Assembly (NCBI GenBank): GCA_965153355.1
Contig: OZ231128.1
Location: 10,168,001-10,232,000, forward strand
DNA from: Flaccisagitta enflata
Lineage: Eukaryota; Chaetognatha; Sagittoidea; Aphragmophora
Length of the DNA: 64,000 nucleotides
Direction of reading: 5' to 3'
The notes beneath the pieces are model-generated. The model worked only from the letters and a program-made list of their open reading frames with translations, was not told the DNA's origin and searched no databases. Position numbers and translations under genes: made by a program. Positions 60,341-64,000 of the stretch are shown here, piece by piece (position 1 is the stretch's first letter; the number at the start of each line of letters is the position of its first letter).

Positions 60341-60671
60341 AAGGGGTCAATGACCTATGCTTTCACACATATGGGGAATTTTCTCCTCCTCCTCCTTCTT
60401 CCCTCCCCCTCAAATCTCAGTCTTGAAGCTCAAACTCCAGTCTCGAGGCTGGGATCTGTACCTCAAGGCTGAAATTTGGTCCTCAAGACTGGGATTTGGT
60501 CTCGTGGCTAGAATTTGGGCCTCGAGGCTGGGTTTTCGGCTTCAAGATGGATCTGGGCCTTATGACTGGAACTTGGGCCTCAAGACTGGAATTTTTTTTG
60601 GGGGGGGGATGGAGGAGGAGGAGGAGGTTAAAATTCCCCATATGTGGAAAAGCATAGGTCACCGACCCCTT
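60341..60671. repeat. Foldback element, family A (CATATG subfamily)
   Basis: Left arm GGGGTCAATGACCTATGCTT and CACACATATGGGGAATTTTC; right arm is the inverse at 60625-60671. The loop has 21-bp units such as CAGTCTTGAAGCTC and GGGCCTCGAGGCTGG, again flipping orientation. Confidence 0.82.
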
Positions 60672-60689
60672 TGGGACCAATGCCCAAAA

Positions 60690-60747
60690 GGAGACCGACC
60701 AACCGACAAAACGGGGTGTAGAGTCGTGTAGCACGCGACTAAAAACT
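60690..60747 (-). repeat. Family B end
   Basis: GGAGACCGACCAACCGACAA, then GGTGTAGAGTCGTGTAGCAC and GCGACTAAAAAC. It joins directly onto the foldback element. Confidence 0.7.
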
Positions 60748-61216
60748 CTAAAGGCTTATATTATGCATGTGTAAAGAAGCGCGCCGCTGGGAGAGCCTAA
60801 AAAGGGTATTACCCTGCATCTTTCAATGATTTTCGAAAAAGTTAATCTTTTAAATTTTTTTTTCTTGAGCTTAAGCAGAAAGGCATAAACAATTTCTAAC
60901 AAAAGGAACCTTAAGACAGCTACTCCCTTCCTCAATAGTTCATCAGTTTTCAATGTATAAGCATATAGTTTACTTATAAATTAGCATCAGAGACTGTTAT
61001 GACAATAAAATAAAATAAAAAAGAAGTGGCGGCATTTGAATCCAATATGCATAGGGTTGAAATTCTTATGCATTTCATCGGCGTCTGGTTGTTACTTAAT
61101 GAGCTTTGCTCATTCTCCATTTACGCGGAACTGATGGCGTCATGATTTCGTGTCGACAGAAAGATAGAGAATGCGGCGTCGGACATAGGGTTTTTGGAGG
61201 AATGTATGAGAAGTAG
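60748..61216. other. No gene recognised
   Basis: AT-rich, no supported exon or named repeat. Confidence 0.5.
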
Positions 61217-62198
61217 GGCCAACGGTTTTTGCATCAAATCAATTGAACACCCCAGCCTGCAGCTTTTTTAAACAGACTATGTCTATACTGTTGAAAACTA
61301 CTCGTTATTTGACTTTTCTCCGTGATATAGAGGTGCCAGATTTGATATTTCGATCATAACTTGATGGTGGTTGTGGTAAAAATGTCAAATTTAGGTCATT
61401 TTGGCCGCCAAATTTGGCCAGTTAGCCTTAGAAATCGAACCTAAAATCCATGAGTATGTCAAAATAATAATTTTTGGGTATTTTAACCTTTGAAGTTCTA
61501 TGAAATCTAATTGCAAAAACATATTGACACGCCGATTGCACCACTGGTTAGCTCCTGAGCAGTGCTTTATTTTGCTCATGGATTTTAAGTCTTTATATAA
61601 ATTGGAAGTGGCCTAATTTTTCATCCAAAATTGACCAATTTGCAAAATAATCGACTTTTTTGCACCTGCTTCTACAGTCTCTGAAATTTTTTTGGGGGAA
61701 TATCGATCAAAATTTTTTTTACCATCAGCTCGAACAGGAAAAACTCTTCAATTTGATCACCAATTTTATGCAGATTGGTTCATCCAAAGCTGTGAAATAT
61801 TGAAATTTGTGAAAAATGTCAAAATTGCCACTAAAATTGAAGCCACAGTTTTCCCTTTAAACCCTTTCCTCTTTGAAATGCTCTCAAATCTAAACAAAGA
61901 ATGAGAGAAACATGCGGATTGTACCACTAGTGAGATCTTGAGCTCTTGTTTTATAATCTCATGGATTTTAGGTTCGATTTCTAAGGCTTAGTGGCCAAAT
62001 TTGGCAGCCAAAATGACCTCAATTTAACATTTTTACCACAACCACCATCAAGTTATGATCAAAATATCAAATCTGGCACCTCTAAATCACGGAGAAAAGC
62101 CATATAGCGAGTAGTTTTCAACAGTATAGACATAGTCTGTTTAAAAAAGCTACAGGCTGGGGTGTTCAATTGATTTGATGCAAAAATCGTTGGCCCTA
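61217..62198. mobile_element. Long inverted-repeat element (982 bp)
   Basis: Arms of roughly 230 bp and more (61217-61460 and 61960-62198): TAGGGCCAACGGTTTTTGCA, CAATTGAACACCCCAGCCTG, and GGTTGTGGTAAAAATGTCAA pair with their inverses. Weaker pairing continues to about 61590. No transposase. Confidence 0.85.
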
Positions 62199-62357
62199 AT
62201 GTGAAGGCAGCAGATAAAAAAATCCAAGAGAAAGATGAAGAAAGGGGTTTTGACGCAATATTCAAATATTTCATGGTGATATGTTTCTTTGTTGTATTAA
62301 TTCAGATCCACTACCCTGAAGAAGGGGGGACACCCTCGAAGTATAGGGTTGAAATTC

Positions 62358-62515
62358 TAATGTAAAATAACTTAAAATGACCTAAATTGACTTGGATTAA
62401 ACCAAAATGACTAAAATGTCTTTAATTTACTTCAAATGACTTAAATTGACTTTAAATGACCTGATTTGACTTTAAATGAATTAATTGACTTAAAATGACT
62501 TAATAGGAATAAAAG
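62358..62515. repeat. AAATGACTT-type short repeat
   Basis: About fifteen imperfect 9-11 bp units resembling TTAAATGAC. Confidence 0.7.
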
Positions 62516-62520
62516 GAATA

Positions 62521-62599
62521 AAAAAAGTAAAATGTGATGGACCAACCGACCGACCGACGGACAAAGCGGGGTGGAGTCGCATAGCACGCGACTAAAAGG
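62521..62599 (-). repeat. Family B end
   Basis: AAAATGTGATGGACCAACCG, GACCGACGGACAAAGCGGGG, AGTCGCATAGCACGCGACT, AAAAGG. Confidence 0.75.
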
Positions 62600-62718
62600 A
62601 TATCAACTCTAGATTGGCGCCAAATGAAAGTACTTACAAAGAGCTTTCAGATGGTCTAGGATTTTAACTAATCATCTTAAGATTCATTGCCAAAATAAAC
62701 TATTTTAAAGTGCGTCTA

Positions 62719-62924
62719 TCTAGTCGCGTGCACGCGACCCTACAACCCGCTTTGTCCGTCGATCGGTCGGTCGATTGGTCGGTTGGTCGGTCACACTTTA
62801 CTTTTTTTATGATTTTATTTCTTTGACCTAACTGCTACTGCCCAAATGGTCTGGTGACCTCAAATATGGCCCCTGTCCACCCGCACGCGAGTTGCGTAGC
62901 CATGCATCCGGCCTTGTTTTTTAT
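62719..62924 (+). repeat. Family B element
   Basis: CTAGTCGCGTGCACGCGACC, CCCGCTTTGTCCGTCGATCG, (GTCG)n, TGCTACTGCCCAAATGG, CATGCATCCGGCCTTGTTTT. Faces the preceding inverted copy across 120 bases, so the pair could fold together. Confidence 0.75.
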
Positions 62925-62994
62925 CCACGTGGTCGCGACATCGGTAAATCCTGCCTGAGCCCTCCTTTTATCGCTGCACACTAAGCAGTTTGCA

Positions 62995-63036
62995 CGCGGC
63001 AAGGTGTAGAGTCGCGTGTCCGTGACTAAGAGGGGG
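62995..63036 (-). repeat. Family B end, short
   Basis: GCGGCAAGGTGTAGAGTCGC, then GTGTCCGTGACTAAGAG. Confidence 0.6.
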
Positions 63037-63177
63037 GGGAGCGTAACTCGTCATTTCAACTTCGACGGCGGGGAAACAATCCAATTGTCATGGTTACATT
63101 CAGCGGTTTGTACCGCTGCCAAAGTTTGTATTATAAGCATTGTAAACGAATACCTATGGTGCCAACTCGGGCTTTTC

Positions 63178-63258
63178 AAAATTCGCTAGTTAGCCCCCCA
63201 AAAATCGCTAAAATTCGCTAGGTTTTTTTCCAAATTAGCTAGAAATTCGCTAGATTTT
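63178..63258. repeat. AAATTCGCTAG repeat
   Basis: About five spaced copies of (A)AATTCGCTAG or close variants. Confidence 0.7.
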
Positions 63259-63411
63259 CTTTTGCTTACCTGATAACCATTGATAAAAAAAATCCATACA
63301 GCAAGAGTAACATGCCCTTGAACATGTAAACTGCTGCTACTTCGTACAATTGGATAGGATTCAATGCATTCATTTTGGAAAATTATTCAGCATTCATTGC
63401 CAGTTAACCAA

Positions 63412-63570
63412 AACAAGGCCGGATACACGGTAATCTAGTCGCGGACAGTTGGGCAGGAGTAGTAATGTGAAAAACGCTCAGAATTCAAAAATGTGACCTA
63501 CCAACCGACGGACGGACCGACCTACAGACCGACAGACCAAGGTGTACAGTCGCATGTCCGCGACTAAAAA
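63412..63570 (-). repeat. Family B element, complete
   Basis: AACAAGGCCGGATACACGGT, TAGTCGCGGACAGTTGGGCA, GGAGTAGTAATG, (GACC)n, GTACAGTCGCATGTCCGCGA, CTAAAAA. Confidence 0.8.
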
Positions 63571-63579
63571 TGTGAGGAA

Positions 63580-63722
63580 ACAAGGCCGGCAATCCAGTCG
63601 CGAACGGTTTGGCAGGGGCGGTGCAAAAACCGCTCGGAATTCAAAAATGTGACGGATGGACCTACCGACCGACCCACCAACCGACACGGCAAGGTGTAGA
63701 GTCGCGTGTCCGCGAATAGAAA
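63580..63722 (-). repeat. Family B element, complete, tandem to previous
   Basis: AACAAGGCCGGCAATCCAGT, CGCGAACGGTTTGGCAGGGG, (GACC)n, GGTGTAGAGTCGCGTGTCCG, CGAATAGAAA. Same orientation as the copy ten bases earlier. Confidence 0.8.
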
Positions 63723-64000
63723 GGCATAATATGACACAGTGTTGTGTCTTTGATAGAAGTTATCGAGACTACAGACAGGACCCTAATAAGAGCGAAGGAG
63801 GGACCCAAAGTGTTACATGCCCCCTAACAGCTCACATGGTTCAATCATTTTTCACACTTGCAGTGGCAGTTGACAATATAGGTGGATACAATTGGCGTCA
63901 CCATGGCGATTTTTCAAATCCACTTTGAACCCCCCCACCACCACACTCAAGGCCTGAAAAATCGAGAAAAAAATTCTCAAATTTTGATCTAAAAGTGGAA
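63723..64000. other. No gene recognised
   Basis: Window end; no supported exon. Confidence 0.5.

Overview
This is nuclear DNA from an animal, most likely an invertebrate. The genes are split by GT-AG introns of about 60 bases to several kb. The conserved genes match metazoan families (Derlin, WRAP73, Ariadne-1, and a SPMIP1-like sperm axoneme protein). A decayed BEL/Pao retrotransposon is present, a group known from Metazoa, and an interstitial CCCTAA block suggests TTAGGG-type telomeres. The phylum cannot be named from this window.

Layout. 1-5031: foldback repeats, microsatellites and an unrecognised two-exon gene on the plus strand, whose intron holds a C2HC zinc-finger reading frame on the minus strand between two (GTT)n arrays. 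5100-11690: no convincing gene; one terminal-inverted-repeat (TIR) element, duplicated (GA)n blocks, and 60-bp, 17-bp and more complex satellite repeats. 11773-16110: a frameshifted BEL/Pao element (gag knuckles, protease, RT, RNase H, integrase), followed to about 18877 by degenerate coding-like sequence. 20522-22673: a small spliced gene for a protein with one C-terminal membrane segment. 23679-25890, minus strand: a four-exon SPMIP1-like gene. 30813-31966: a 22-bp minisatellite. 33696-38241: Derlin-1. 38704-45611: WRAP73. 48436-58192: Ariadne-1. 58193-64000: repeats only.

The three conserved plus-strand genes were rebuilt exon by exon, and every junction keeps phase. Derlin and Ariadne-1 both belong to ubiquitin-linked quality control, but their closeness here need not be functional. 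WRAP73 and the SPMIP1-like protein are microtubule/centrosome proteins, which fits an animal with centrioles and flagellated sperm.

The striking feature is the repeat content. Many introns consist mostly of one long inverted-repeat element lacking any transposase (hAT-like with a perfect 8-bp target duplication, several with TA target sites). Two further short families recur across the window: one with hairpin ends (AGTCGCG..CGCGACT) followed by GTCC/GTCG repeats, and foldback elements whose arms enclose small minisatellites. I found no defence system, CRISPR array or operon. The most unusual biology is at the level of repeats and splice sites, including a 40-bp tandem array that multiplies a splice donor.
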